Of a DNA stretch of 64,000 bases, positions 43,758 through 53,351 are shown one piece after another. A model generated the notes under the pieces. It ran no database searches and had not been told where the DNA came from. It worked only from the letters and a program-made list of their open reading frames with translations. This stretch comes from Pedobacter sp. B4-66. Lineage in GTDB: Bacteria > Bacteroidota > Bacteroidia > Sphingobacteriales > Sphingobacteriaceae. Positions within the stretch are counted from its first letter, which is position 1, and every line of letters starts with the position of its first letter. Location of the stretch: contig NZ_JAFVME010000012.1 in NCBI RefSeq assembly GCF_018492665.1, positions 124,001 through 188,000 on the forward strand, in the 5' to 3' direction. The position numbers were made by a program, and so were the translations under genes.

Positions 43758-45685
43758 TAAGATGCCATTGTTTTTGTAGTTCTGCTTACGGCAATCTTTT
43801 TTATTGTATTAATAATTGCTGTAGTGTCATAACCACATAGTGCCCATAACTCAGCCTGTTCTCCATGTTCAATAAATTCATCAGGAATACCTAAACGAAT
43901 TACCTGAGCATTATATTGGTGGTCGGCCATGAATTCAAGTATAGCACTGCCTACCCCACCTTGCAAACATCCATCCTCTACAGTTACTATATATTTGTAT
44001 CGTTTAAAAACATCATGAAGCATAGCCTGGTCTAAAGGCTTTGCGAAACGAAGGTCGTAATGAGCAGGATGTATCCCTTCACTATTTAGTTCTTTGCATG
44101 CATCTACAGCAAAATTGCCAACATGACCAATCGTTAGGATGGCTACATCTTCGCCATCGCAGATTTTTCTGCCTTTCCCTACTTCGAGGACTTTCAATGG
44201 ACGTTTCCAGTCTACTATAACCCCGTTTCCTCTTGGGTAACGTATAGAGAAAGGGCCCATATTTTCTTGTTGAGCTGTGTACATTAAATTACGCAATTCT
44301 TCCTCATTCATTGGTGCAGAAACAGTCATCTGCGGGATAGAGCGCATGTAGGCTAAATCGTAAGCGCCATGGTGTGTTGCACCATCAGCACCTGCTAATC
44401 CGGCACGATCAAGGCAAAAAACTACATTTAAATTCTGTATGGCTACATCATGAATTACCTGATCATAAGCCCTTTGCATGAAGCTAGAGTAGATAGTGCA
44501 AAAAGGAACAAGTCCCTGAGTTGCTAATCCAGCTGAAAAGGTAACAGCATGTTGTTCAGCAATACCAACATCAAATGCGCGGGTAGGCATTGCTTTCATC
44601 ATGATGTTCATGGAAGATCCTGAAGGCATTGCAGGAGTAACACCTACAATCTTTTTATTGGCCTCTGCAAGTTCAACCAAAGTGTGCCCAAAAACATCCT
44701 GATATTTTGGAGGTTGAGGTTTATCAGGAACAGATTTTTTAATTTCTCCTGTAATTTTATCAAAAAGACCCGGTGCATGCCATTTGGTTTGATCTTTCTC
44801 TGCCAAAGCAAAACCTTTACCCTTTACAGTTACACAATGTAACAGTTTAGGTCCCGGAATATCTTTTAAATCTTTAATTACCTGAGTTAACCTTACTACA
44901 TCATGGCCGTCTACCGGGCCAAAATATCTGAAATTCAATGCTTCAAACAAATTGCTCTGCTTAAGTAAGGTCCCTTTTATGCTTTTTTCAATTTTCTTAA
45001 CAAATTTATGTGCATTAGGACCAAGCTCAGAAAGCTTGATTAATACATTTGAAATGTCATCGCGGAAACGATTGTAAGATTTTGAAGTAGTGATATTTGT
45101 TAAATACTCTTTTAATGCCCCAACATTTGGGTCAATAGACATGCAGTTATCGTTAAGGATCACCAGTAAGTTTGAGTTCTCAATCCCGGCATGATTTAAT
45201 CCTTCAAAAGCTAATCCGGCAGTCATAGCGCCATCTCCAATCACAGCTACATGCTGGCGATCAGTTTCCCCTTTATAATGTGAAGCTACAGCCATACCTA
45301 AAGCGGCAGAAATAGAGGTAGAAGAGTGGCCTACACCAAAAGTATCATACTCGCTTTCACTAATTTTTGGAAAGCCACTGATGCCATTTAAAATTCTGTT
45401 GGTATGGAAAACGGGCCTGCGTCCGGTAAGTATTTTATGCCCGTAAGCCTGATGGCCAACATCCCAAACTAATTTGTCATAAGGGGTGTTTAAAGCATAA
45501 TGTAAGGCCACTGTAAGCTCAACAACACCAAGACTAGCACCAAAATGTCCACCATTTACACTAACTACATCTATAATATACTGTCTAAGTTCCTTGCAGA
45601 TTTGCTCAAGGTCTTGTTCCTTATACTGCTTTAAATCAGTAGGGTAATTTATGTTAGGTAATAATGGACCGTTAATATCTTCCAT
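43757..45685 (-). CDS. dxs: 1-deoxy-D-xylulose-5-phosphate synthase
   Basis: A 642-residue thiamin-diphosphate enzyme: GGHFGASLGVVELTVALHY, VWDVGHQAYGHKILTGRR, the TPP motif GDGAMTAGLAFEGLNHAG...LNDN, SIDPNVGAL, the Glu in DVGIAEQHAVTFSAGLA, and RYPRGNG. It condenses pyruvate and glyceraldehyde-3-phosphate, the first step of the MEP isoprenoid pathway, which also supplies undecaprenyl carrier for the polysaccharide operon. It is divergent from glyA with 93 bases between them. Confidence 0.97.
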   Translation of the reverse strand: MEDINGPLLPNINYPTDLKQYKEQDLEQICKELRQYIIDVVSVNGGHFGASLGVVELTVALHYALNTPYDKLVWDVGHQAYGHKILTGRRPVFHTNRILNGISGFPKISESEYDTFGVGHSSTSISAALGMAVASHYKGETDRQHVAVIGDGAMTAGLAFEGLNHAGIENSNLLVILNDNCMSIDPNVGALKEYLTNITTSKSYNRFRDDISNVLIKLSELGPNAHKFVKKIEKSIKGTLLKQSNLFEALNFRYFGPVDGHDVVRLTQVIKDLKDIPGPKLLHCVTVKGKGFALAEKDQTKWHAPGLFDKITGEIKKSVPDKPQPPKYQDVFGHTLVELAEANKKIVGVTPAMPSGSSMNIMMKAMPTRAFDVGIAEQHAVTFSAGLATQGLVPFCTIYSSFMQRAYDQVIHDVAIQNLNVVFCLDRAGLAGADGATHHGAYDLAYMRSIPQMTVSAPMNEEELRNLMYTAQQENMGPFSIRYPRGNGVIVDWKRPLKVLEVGKGRKICDGEDVAILTIGHVGNFAVDACKELNSEGIHPAHYDLRFAKPLDQAMLHDVFKRYKYIVTVEDGCLQGGVGSAILEFMADHQYNAQVIRLGIPDEFIEHGEQAELWALCGYDTTAIINTIKKIAVSRTTKTMAS

Positions 45686-45730
45686 GCAGGGGTTTTATCA
45701 ATAGAAGTACAAAGTAAGGTATTTTGTTAT

Positions 45731-45763
45731 CAAAGTAAGAAGGAAAATTGCTAATTTTACAAA
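45731..45763 (-). promoter_or_regulatory. candidate dxs promoter
   Basis: On the - strand TTTG (45760-45763) is followed after 22 bases by TACTTTG (45731-45737), close to the TTTG / TAnnTTTG pattern but one base short in the -7 box. It would give a leader of about 40 bases before the dxs ATG at 45685. Confidence 0.35.
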
Positions 45764-45778
45764 AATATACTTCGATAA

Positions 45779-47050
45779 ATGACTAGAGATACTTTAATTT
45801 TTGATTTGATTGACAGAGAATTGGGCCGTCAAGAAAATGGACTAGAACTGATAGCTTCCGAAAATTTTGTGAGCAAGCAGGTAATGGAAGCCGCTGGTTC
45901 TTGTTTAACAAATAAATATGCTGAAGGCCTTCCGGGCAAAAGGTATTATGGTGGATGCCAGGTAGTAGATGAGGTGGAAACCATTGCTATTGAGCGTGCT
46001 AAGAAACTTTTTGGTGCTGAATGGGTTAACGTACAACCTCATTCTGGTGCTCAGGCAAATGCTGCGGTAATGCTTGCAGTAATTCAACCAGGAGATAAAA
46101 TCTTAGGATTTGATCTTTCTCATGGTGGTCACTTAACTCATGGTTCTCCGGTTAATTTTTCAGGAAAATTGTATCATCCGTTATTCTACGGAGTTAAAAA
46201 AGAGGACGGTTTAATTGATTACGCTAAACTTGAAGAAGTAGCTTTAGCTGAACGTCCTAAATTAATTATTGTTGGAGCATCTGCTTATTCAAGAGAGTGG
46301 GATTACGCTTTTGTTCGTAGTGTAGCTGATAAAATTGGCGCATTGGTAATGGCTGATATTTCTCACCCGGCAGGTCTTATTGCTCGTGGATTGTTAACCA
46401 ACCCACTTCCTCATTGTCATATTGTTACTACAACTACACATAAAACACTACGTGGGCCACGTGGAGGCATGATTATGATGGGTAAAGATTTTGAAAACCC
46501 ATTTGGATTAAAAACACCTAAAGGTGAAATCAGAATGATGTCTTCAGTTTTAGATATGGCTGTTTTCCCAGGTACACAAGGTGGTCCTTTAGAGCATATT
46601 ATTGCTGCAAAAGCAATTGCTTTTGGAGAGGCATTAAGTGATGAGTACTTAACATACATAAAGCAAGTACAGGCTAACGCACAGGCTATGGCTAAAGCAT
46701 TTGTAGCTAAAGGTTACGGAATCATTTCTGGTGGGACTGATAACCATTTGATGTTGATTGATTTACGGAACAAGAACATCACTGGTAAACTTGCTGAAAA
46801 TGCACTTGAAAAAGCAGACATTACTGTAAATAAAAATATGGTTCCTTTTGATGATAAATCTCCATTTGTAACTTCAGGTATCCGTGTAGGAACTGCAGCA
46901 ATTACAACCAGAGGTTTTAAAGAAAAGGAAATGGAGATTATTGTTGATCTGATTGATCAGGTAATTACCAATGCTGAAGACGAAGATAATCTTAAGCAGG
47001 TAAAACAAAAAGTAATTGAATTGGTAAGTAAATTCCCTCTTTATAAATAA
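45779..47050 (+). CDS. glyA: serine hydroxymethyltransferase
   Basis: A 423-residue PLP enzyme: NGLELIASENFVSKQVMEA, NKYAEGLPGKRYYGGCQVVDE, VNVQPHSGAQANAAV, the PLP-Lys motif VTTTTHKTLRGPRGG, and FVTSGIRVGTAAITTRGF. It interconverts serine and glycine with tetrahydrofolate and supplies one-carbon units. It is cytoplasmic. The hybrid kinase gene follows after 19 bases and may be co-transcribed. Confidence 0.98.
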   Translation: MTRDTLIFDLIDRELGRQENGLELIASENFVSKQVMEAAGSCLTNKYAEGLPGKRYYGGCQVVDEVETIAIERAKKLFGAEWVNVQPHSGAQANAAVMLAVIQPGDKILGFDLSHGGHLTHGSPVNFSGKLYHPLFYGVKKEDGLIDYAKLEEVALAERPKLIIVGASAYSREWDYAFVRSVADKIGALVMADISHPAGLIARGLLTNPLPHCHIVTTTTHKTLRGPRGGMIMMGKDFENPFGLKTPKGEIRMMSSVLDMAVFPGTQGGPLEHIIAAKAIAFGEALSDEYLTYIKQVQANAQAMAKAFVAKGYGIISGGTDNHLMLIDLRNKNITGKLAENALEKADITVNKNMVPFDDKSPFVTSGIRVGTAAITTRGFKEKEMEIIVDLIDQVITNAEDEDNLKQVKQKVIELVSKFPLYK

Positions 47051-47069
47051 TAAGGGAATTATAAATTAA

Positions 47070-49835
47070 ATGTTATCAAAGAGCCGGAATTCGTCAGCCA
47101 ATGAGAATGAACGTCTTAAAGCACTGCATCAGTATAATATTTTAGATACTCCTTCAGAGGATAAGTTCGACAATATTACCAAACTTGCAACTTTAATATG
47201 TAATGTACCCATTGCGGTTATTATTTTGGTTGATGAAACCCGGCTCTTTTTGAAATCTTTTATCGGTATTGAGGATGGTGATATTCCACGAGAAATCTCC
47301 TTTAGTGAAGAAACCATTAAAGGAAATGGAGTATTAGAAATCCCGGATACTTTAAATGATAAAAAATTTAAGGACCATCCAATGGTTATCGGAAAACCAG
47401 GAGTTCGGTTCTATGCCGGGGCTCCATTGCTGGATGAAAATGGCTTTAGGATAGGGGTTATTGCTGTATTTGACGTAGTAGCCAGGAATTTAACTAAAGA
47501 TCAAAAAGATGGTTTGGTAACTCTTGCCAATGAAACCATCACTCATATTACCCTAAGAAAGAAAAGTGAAGAGCTGGAGGCTAAAACTAAGCGCTTTGAG
47601 GAGCTGCTAAACCTTTCTACTGTTTCTCCAGAGATTCACTGTATTTTAGATTATTCAGGTAAAATTTTATTTATAAATGATGCTGTGACCGGTATACTTG
47701 GTTATACCGTTGAAGAATCTATTGGGTTAACTATATGGAATTTTTGTAATAAGGAAGATATTAACCGTTTGGTGGAGGCTATTGAAGAAGGTCTGAGGAA
47801 AAAAATCAAGCAGTTTAATATAGAGTTCAGGGTAGTAAGTAAACATGGTGCTTTGCGTTGGCTAAGTTGGAACATGGTGACCAGAGAGGGGCGTTGGTAT
47901 ACTTACGGAAGAGATATAACTGAAAATAAAAGAGTAGAGGGTGAATTGGTAAAACTCTCTTTTGTGGCGAGTAAGGTTAATAACGCCGTAGTTATAAGTG
48001 ATGCTAATAACCATGTAACCTGGGTAAATGCTGCATTTGAAAAGATTACAGGTTATACCATTAATGATTTAAAGGGAAAGCGTTTAGGGGATTTGATAGT
48101 GGGACCCAAAACTGACCTCGAACTGTTGGAAAGGGCGAGACTGCTGATTAAGCAGAACAGGTCTCTTACTGTCGATCTCCTTGCCTATAGAAAGGATAAG
48201 CAACCAATCTGGGTGTCTATTTATAATACTGTAGTACTTAATGATGATGGGAAGGTTGATATGGAAGTGGAGATCATTATTGATATTACTGAGAAGAAGA
48301 AGGCTGAAGAAGAATTGCAGGTTCTTTCTTTAGTTGCAAGTAAAACGAATACAGGGGTTAATATCTCTGATGCGGATGGTAAAACTACCTGGATTAATCA
48401 ATCACTTAAAAAATTAACCGGATATTCACTTGAAGAACTCAAAGGACAGAAACTAGGTGATGTTCTTTCAAAAGATGAAGCTCAGAAAGAGCTTATCTTA
48501 AGTTCAAGAGCTAAGGCAAAGCAAAGTGAATCTTATTCAATAGAAGTTCAGGCAAAAACGAAAGAGAATGAACCTCTCTGGCTGGCAGTTTCTAATACAC
48601 CAATTATAAATGATAAAGGAGAAGTTGAACGTCAGATTGATCTTATATCAGATATAACTCAACGTAAACAGATAGAACAGGAACTTTTAGAATCCAAAGA
48701 GCAGGCTTTACAATTAAGTGAGGCTAAGGAAATGTTCCTTTCTGTTATGAGTCATGAAATCAGAACGCCCTTGAATGCGGTAATAGGTATGACACATCTT
48801 CTTATTGACAATGATCCTAAAGCATCTCAAATAGAAGATCTCAATATTCTCAAATTCTCAGCAGAGAACCTTTTAAACATCATTAATGATATTCTTGATT
48901 TCACTAAAATTGAGACCGGTAATTTGGAATTGGAATCTATACCATTAAATATAAAAAGTCTCGCCGGTGATATTGTTAATTCACTACAAGTTAACGCTAA
49001 TCAAAAGGGAGATAAATTGGAACTGCATTATGATGATAAGATTCCTCTAGATATTCTTGGAGATAAAACCAGGTTGTATCAGATTTTAATGAACTTAATC
49101 GGGAATGCAATAAAGTTTACTGATTATGGGAAAATAGACCTAAAAATAGACTTGGTTAGTGAAAATAAGGAACAAGCCAAAGTACGCTTTTTAGTAAAAG
49201 ATAATGGTATTGGTATTCCTGAGGATAAACTATCGTACATCTTTGAGACCTTTACCCAAGCTAAAACTGACATATCCAGAAAATACGGAGGTACAGGCCT
49301 TGGATTGGCGATTACAAAAAAACTACTGAAATTATACCATTCAAATATTAGTGTAAATAGTCAGGAGGGAAGAGGAACCGAATTTTCTTTTGACATTAGC
49401 TTTAATAAACTAACGCAAAATACTACTGTTTCCAATTCTAATGAGCCGCCAGCATCATTTGTTGGGAAGAAGATATTGGTTGTTGATGATAATGAAGTTA
49501 ATATTTTAATAGCCAGTAGGATACTAAGTAAATGGGGATTTGATTTGGATTTTGCGAGAAATGGTAAAGAGGCAATTGAGAAGGCAATGAGCAAAACTTT
49601 CGACCTTATTTTTATGGATATTCAAATGCCGGGTATAGATGGCTTTGAAACCACAAGTATTATTAGGGAATTAAATGATGAGTATTTTAAATCGGTTCCA
49701 ATAATTGCACTTACTGCATCTACACTACAGGATGAAAATAGTAAGTTCAAAGCTTGTGGTATGAATGGACATATACTGAAGCCATTTAAACCAGAAGAAA
49801 TAAAGAATATTATCTCCATAAGCTTTTCAAAATAA
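47070..49835 (+). CDS. hybrid sensor histidine kinase (GAF-PAS3-HisKA-HATPase-REC)
   Basis: A 921-residue soluble kinase with no membrane segment. A GAF domain (about 10-165) is followed by three PAS domains (about 180-295, 300-425, 430-545; GYTVEES, GYTINDL and GYSLEEL mark their starts). The DHp domain has His562 in MSHEIRTPLNAV. The ATPase domain has NLIGNAIKFTDYG, VKDNGIGIPEDKL and KYGGTGLGLAITKKLL. A C-terminal receiver has Asp850 in LIFMDIQMPGIDGF. It senses a cytoplasmic cue and passes phosphate to its own receiver. No output protein is adjacent. The orphan regulator at 36212 is distant and only a guess as partner. Confidence 0.94.
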   Translation: MLSKSRNSSANENERLKALHQYNILDTPSEDKFDNITKLATLICNVPIAVIILVDETRLFLKSFIGIEDGDIPREISFSEETIKGNGVLEIPDTLNDKKFKDHPMVIGKPGVRFYAGAPLLDENGFRIGVIAVFDVVARNLTKDQKDGLVTLANETITHITLRKKSEELEAKTKRFEELLNLSTVSPEIHCILDYSGKILFINDAVTGILGYTVEESIGLTIWNFCNKEDINRLVEAIEEGLRKKIKQFNIEFRVVSKHGALRWLSWNMVTREGRWYTYGRDITENKRVEGELVKLSFVASKVNNAVVISDANNHVTWVNAAFEKITGYTINDLKGKRLGDLIVGPKTDLELLERARLLIKQNRSLTVDLLAYRKDKQPIWVSIYNTVVLNDDGKVDMEVEIIIDITEKKKAEEELQVLSLVASKTNTGVNISDADGKTTWINQSLKKLTGYSLEELKGQKLGDVLSKDEAQKELILSSRAKAKQSESYSIEVQAKTKENEPLWLAVSNTPIINDKGEVERQIDLISDITQRKQIEQELLESKEQALQLSEAKEMFLSVMSHEIRTPLNAVIGMTHLLIDNDPKASQIEDLNILKFSAENLLNIINDILDFTKIETGNLELESIPLNIKSLAGDIVNSLQVNANQKGDKLELHYDDKIPLDILGDKTRLYQILMNLIGNAIKFTDYGKIDLKIDLVSENKEQAKVRFLVKDNGIGIPEDKLSYIFETFTQAKTDISRKYGGTGLGLAITKKLLKLYHSNISVNSQEGRGTEFSFDISFNKLTQNTTVSNSNEPPASFVGKKILVVDDNEVNILIASRILSKWGFDLDFARNGKEAIEKAMSKTFDLIFMDIQMPGIDGFETTSIIRELNDEYFKSVPIIALTASTLQDENSKFKACGMNGHILKPFKPEEIKNIISISFSK

Positions 49836-49855
49836 GCAAATTCTAGTAGGAATTC

Positions 49856-50071
49856 TTGTAAAAGATAAAGGGCCGATACTCCATTAGCATGGAATTATCG
49901 ACCCTTAAATTAACGCTCTCACAACAAAGGAACGAATTATTTTTTAATTGCCAAAATATCTTGTTGAAATTGTATAAAAAAGTAAAGGGCCGATATTTCT
50001 ATATGGAATATCGACCCTTACCATCTAAATTAACGCTCTCAATAATATAAACGAGATTATTTTGAAATTGT
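49856..50071 (-). repeat. tandem pair of ~117-bp units, each with a long hairpin
   Basis: Two diverged direct copies fill the convergent gap after the sensor kinase gene. Each copy has arms AAGGGCCGATA and TATCGACCCTT (49868-49878 with 49896-49906; 49985-49995 with 50009-50019). An identical 15-base box AAATTAACGCTCTCA follows (49907-49921; 50027-50041), then AACGA and an ATTATTTT stretch. On the - strand the single arm mismatch becomes a G-U pair and a T-rich run follows the stem. So the likely RNA reads on the - strand, downstream of the lipoprotein gene at 50095. A doubled terminator or a small structured RNA are both possible. Confidence 0.7.
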
Positions 50072-50094
50072 TATAATGGAGGTGTATTTTTTAA

Positions 50095-51387
50095 TTATTG
50101 CTCATAGCCAAAACCTTTATTTTTAAGAGGGCTGCTGTCCTGAAGCATAAAGTTATACTTAATCGGATCTATAAAGCCCGGGTCAATATTTAACAAGTTA
50201 AAATTACCTTCATAGGTTTTTAGCAGCGTCTTAATGGCATTATTTCTTATGGTGGTTTCAAGAATTGTATTTGCTTTTTTTTCAATCAGAAACTCCTCAG
50301 CTAAACTTCCCCAGATGATGTTATTAGCGATTTGAATATTGAGATTTGCAGCAGGTCGTCCGTTATCTGAATCACTAAAATAAACTGAGGGTGTTTTACG
50401 GGCTAATTTTTTAGTATAGCCTGCAAATGTATTCTGTTTAAGGTTATACTTACCACCCGCAACACCGTATAAAAGATATTGACCAGCATTGTAAAATAAA
50501 TTGTTAAAAGCATCCAGCTGCGTGTTGTAGCCTACAAAACCTGCGATTGTCATGTTCTTTACAATACTATGGGTAAGAGATAGTTTGGGTTTATTGGTTG
50601 TGGAAAGCGAATCTGCGGTAATTCCAATTACCGCATTTTTGATTATTGTATAATTAAGTGTTGAGCCTGAACTACTGCTATAAAAATGTACTCCATTCCA
50701 TTGTCCTGGTTCTTCTGCGTAGAAGTTTTCAGTTCTATCACCTGAAAATAAGATCGGGTTTGCAACAGTTCCATTAGCCACTAGCTTCCCTTTAATATTC
50801 ATAGCCGAACTGCCATGAAAAAGGATTTTTGTACCTGGAAGTATATTTAATGTGGCTTGCGGTGCAACAGTTACGGATTTGTAGACAATATAGGGTAGAG
50901 AGCTTGTCCAGGTGGTATTTGAACTGATTGTTTGGTTGTTTATAAAAACCGCATTTTGCCCATAAGCTATAAGTGCAATGGATTGCTTGTTGCCATTAGT
51001 ATTAAATAAAATGGAGTCTTGTGCAATAAATGGCTCGGTCTGATTATTTCCATCAATGGTAACTTTTACATATATGCTGATAGAATCTTTGCCATCAATT
51101 TGGAGATTTGTTTTTTGATTAACAGATTGTCCGTTTATAATGAGGCTAAAATAAGAACTTGTACCTCCACTTAGTTTGATGTCTGTAATGTTAACCGCTT
51201 TTAAATTGGAATTGTAAACCTTAATTCGCTTATTGGTAGATCCTGAGGAGGTAAATACGGTATCAAAAAGGAGCGTGTCCATAGAAAAGGATAGCTTCGC
51301 ACTGCTATCCGTAGTTATTCCCTCAGATTTACGGCAGGCCATAAATGTTAAAAAAAGAAATCCTATAAACAGATAAGATAAACGCAT
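50095..51387 (-). CDS. lipoprotein with right-handed beta-helix region
   Basis: A 430-residue protein with a type II signal peptide (LIGFLFLTFMAC-type lipobox at Cys18, followed by RKSEG). Residues about 30-140 look like an Ig-like beta-sandwich domain (KRIKVYNSNLKAVNITDIKL). From about 165 repeated short strands such as SVTVAPQATLNILPGTKILFHG, IKGKLVANGTVANPILFSG and GVHFYSSSSGSTLNYTII suggest a pectate-lyase-like parallel beta-helix. It is probably surface-exposed. No catalytic residue set is recognisable. It follows comF by 19 bases. Confidence 0.8.
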   Translation of the reverse strand: MRLSYLFIGFLFLTFMACRKSEGITTDSSAKLSFSMDTLLFDTVFTSSGSTNKRIKVYNSNLKAVNITDIKLSGGTSSYFSLIINGQSVNQKTNLQIDGKDSISIYVKVTIDGNNQTEPFIAQDSILFNTNGNKQSIALIAYGQNAVFINNQTISSNTTWTSSLPYIVYKSVTVAPQATLNILPGTKILFHGSSAMNIKGKLVANGTVANPILFSGDRTENFYAEEPGQWNGVHFYSSSSGSTLNYTIIKNAVIGITADSLSTTNKPKLSLTHSIVKNMTIAGFVGYNTQLDAFNNLFYNAGQYLLYGVAGGKYNLKQNTFAGYTKKLARKTPSVYFSDSDNGRPAANLNIQIANNIIWGSLAEEFLIEKKANTILETTIRNNAIKTLLKTYEGNFNLLNIDPGFIDPIKYNFMLQDSSPLKNKGFGYEQ

Positions 51388-51406
51388 TTAACAAACTTAG
51401 ATAAAT

Positions 51407-52105
51407 TTATTCTGCAAAGGCAGCAGCAACAATACTTAATTTTTTTATCCCACATTTGTGTAATTCTATTGCACAGGCCTCTATCGTAGCTCCGGTTGTT
51501 ATGACATCATCAACCAGTAAAATATGCTTATCAGTTAAATTTCCTTTGTTTTTAACAGAGAAAACGGTTTTCATGTTTTCAAAGCGCAGGTACCTGCCTT
51601 TTTTAGTCTGAGTGTCGGTTGTAATGGTTCTAATCAGTAAGTCGGAATTTACTTCAATGTTGAGCCCTGAGGATATGCCATTGGCAATGAGTTCGCTTTG
51701 ATTGTAGCCTCTACTGCTTTTCTTTTTCTTATGTAATGGAACCGGAATGATCAAGTCAATCTGGTTGTAAGCAGGAGCATCTTTTAGTCGATCTGCAATC
51801 ATAAGGCCAAGCTTGAGGCCTAAACCCTGTTGATTCTTATATTTTAAATTGTGAATGATGTTTTGCACCTTTCCGCCTTTTTTAAAATACATTAAGGCCA
51901 TTGCTGCATTAAAAGGTATCCTTCCCCAAAATTGTTTAGCAACTTTATTGTCCGCGTGTAAGTGGTGATCAGTATATGGAATGGTAAATAAACATTTGCT
52001 GCACAGATAAGATTCTCCATGGTAAATGTCGATACCACATCCACAACATAAATTTGGAAATAGCAGGCCAATCAGATCCTGAAAGGCTTTGTTAACGAAG
52101 TTCAT
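51407..52105 (-). CDS. comF: ComF-family phosphoribosyltransferase-like protein
   Basis: A 232-residue protein with an N-terminal zinc-finger segment (PNLCCGCGIDIY...LCSKC, two Cys pairs) and a C-terminal PRTase domain with KKKSSRGYNQSELIANGI and the PRPP loop HILLVDDVITTGATIEACA. ComF proteins are needed for DNA uptake in competent bacteria, though the biochemical step is unclear. It is the first gene of a two-gene - strand unit with the beta-helix lipoprotein. Confidence 0.9.
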   Translation of the reverse strand: MNFVNKAFQDLIGLLFPNLCCGCGIDIYHGESYLCSKCLFTIPYTDHHLHADNKVAKQFWGRIPFNAAMALMYFKKGGKVQNIIHNLKYKNQQGLGLKLGLMIADRLKDAPAYNQIDLIIPVPLHKKKKSSRGYNQSELIANGISSGLNIEVNSDLLIRTITTDTQTKKGRYLRFENMKTVFSVKNKGNLTDKHILLVDDVITTGATIEACAIELHKCGIKKLSIVAAAFAE

Positions 52106-52212
52106 CCGCTAATCTATTCCTTTTTTACATATAAGTGGTTGGGGAGTGTTGGTATTTAGATATGGGTTCTAAGTATTGCAAGTCTATATACGACCTTCTA
52201 AAAATCTAACTA

Positions 52213-53262
52213 CTAGTTTTGTTCTTTGACGGCAAGCTGCCCGCATGCTGCGTCAATATCCTTACCGCGACTACGTCTGATGTTTGTAGTGATGCCCTGG
52301 CTTTTTAAATAATTAGAGAAGGCATCGATTTTATCTCCTTCAGCATTTAAAAAATCAGCAAACTGAATCGGGTTATATTCAATGAGGTTGACTTTGCAGG
52401 GAACATGTTTGCAGAACTTTGCAAGTTCCATTGCATCCTCGATTTCATCATTAAAGTGATTAAAGACAATGTACTCGTAGGTTACAGGATTTTTTGTTTT
52501 GGAATAATAATATTTTAATGATTCTTCAAGCGCTTTTAATGTATTGTGCTCATTGATGGGCATAATTTCATTTCGCTTTTTATCATTTGCTGCATGTAAA
52601 GACAAGGCAAGGTTAAACTTAACTCCATCATCACCCAGTTTTTTTATCATTTTTGAGATACCTGCAGTAGAAACGGTAATTCGTTTGTACGACATATTTA
52701 AACCATCCGGAGCAGTAATGCGCTCTATTGATTTTAATACGTTGGCATAATTAAGAAGGGGTTCGCCCATTCCCATATATACAATGTTTGTTAATGGAGC
52801 ATTGTAATTTTGTTTTGCCTGCTGGTCAATTAATACCACCTGATCATAAATTTCATCAGCATTGAGGTTTCGCTTACGATCCATATAGCCTGTTGCACAA
52901 AATTTACAGGTTAAACTACAACCAACCTGAGAACTTACACATGCAGTCATACGATCGTCCATTGGAATCAAAACACCTTCTACAATGTTGCCATCATACA
53001 ACTTAAATGTATTTTTGATGGTATGGTCATTGCTAAATTGCGAGTTGTTAACCTCTACTACATTAATTGCGTAATTTTCATTAAGCTTAATTCTTAGCTC
53101 TTTAGAAAGGTTACTCATTTCATCGAATGTTCGTGCTGACTTTTCCCAAAGCCATTGGTAAACCTGTTTGGCTCTGTAAGAAGGTTCTTTCATGGCAGTG
53201 AAGTGCTGTTGCAGCTGTGCCAGATCTAATGAACGTATGTCAGTTTTTTTTGTAGTAAGCAT
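52213..53262 (-). CDS. rlmN: 23S rRNA (adenine-2503-C2)-methyltransferase
   Basis: A 349-residue radical SAM enzyme. The CX3CX2C cluster motif lies in GCSLTCKFCATGYM, with IVYMGMGEPLLNYANVL, ALSLHAAND and the second catalytic Cys in DIDAACGQLA near the C-terminus. It methylates A2503 of 23S rRNA and A37 of some tRNAs. On the - strand a TAACTTTG box (53270-53277) sits only 7 bases before the ATG, so the transcript may be almost leaderless. Confidence 0.96.
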   Translation of the reverse strand: MLTTKKTDIRSLDLAQLQQHFTAMKEPSYRAKQVYQWLWEKSARTFDEMSNLSKELRIKLNENYAINVVEVNNSQFSNDHTIKNTFKLYDGNIVEGVLIPMDDRMTACVSSQVGCSLTCKFCATGYMDRKRNLNADEIYDQVVLIDQQAKQNYNAPLTNIVYMGMGEPLLNYANVLKSIERITAPDGLNMSYKRITVSTAGISKMIKKLGDDGVKFNLALSLHAANDKKRNEIMPINEHNTLKALEESLKYYYSKTKNPVTYEYIVFNHFNDEIEDAMELAKFCKHVPCKVNLIEYNPIQFADFLNAEGDKIDAFSNYLKSQGITTNIRRSRGKDIDAACGQLAVKEQN

Positions 53263-53351
53263 TTGATTGCAAAGTTACCTAAAAAAAATCTTTTCACGGA
53301 ATGTCGATGTGGTAATGACAAATTTACTAGATAAGTACAGGTTCTCCTGAA

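Noticed and set aside
49856..50071. CRISPR array
   Set aside because: There are only two diverged units of about 117 bp with internal hairpins, no spacers of constant length and no cas genes.
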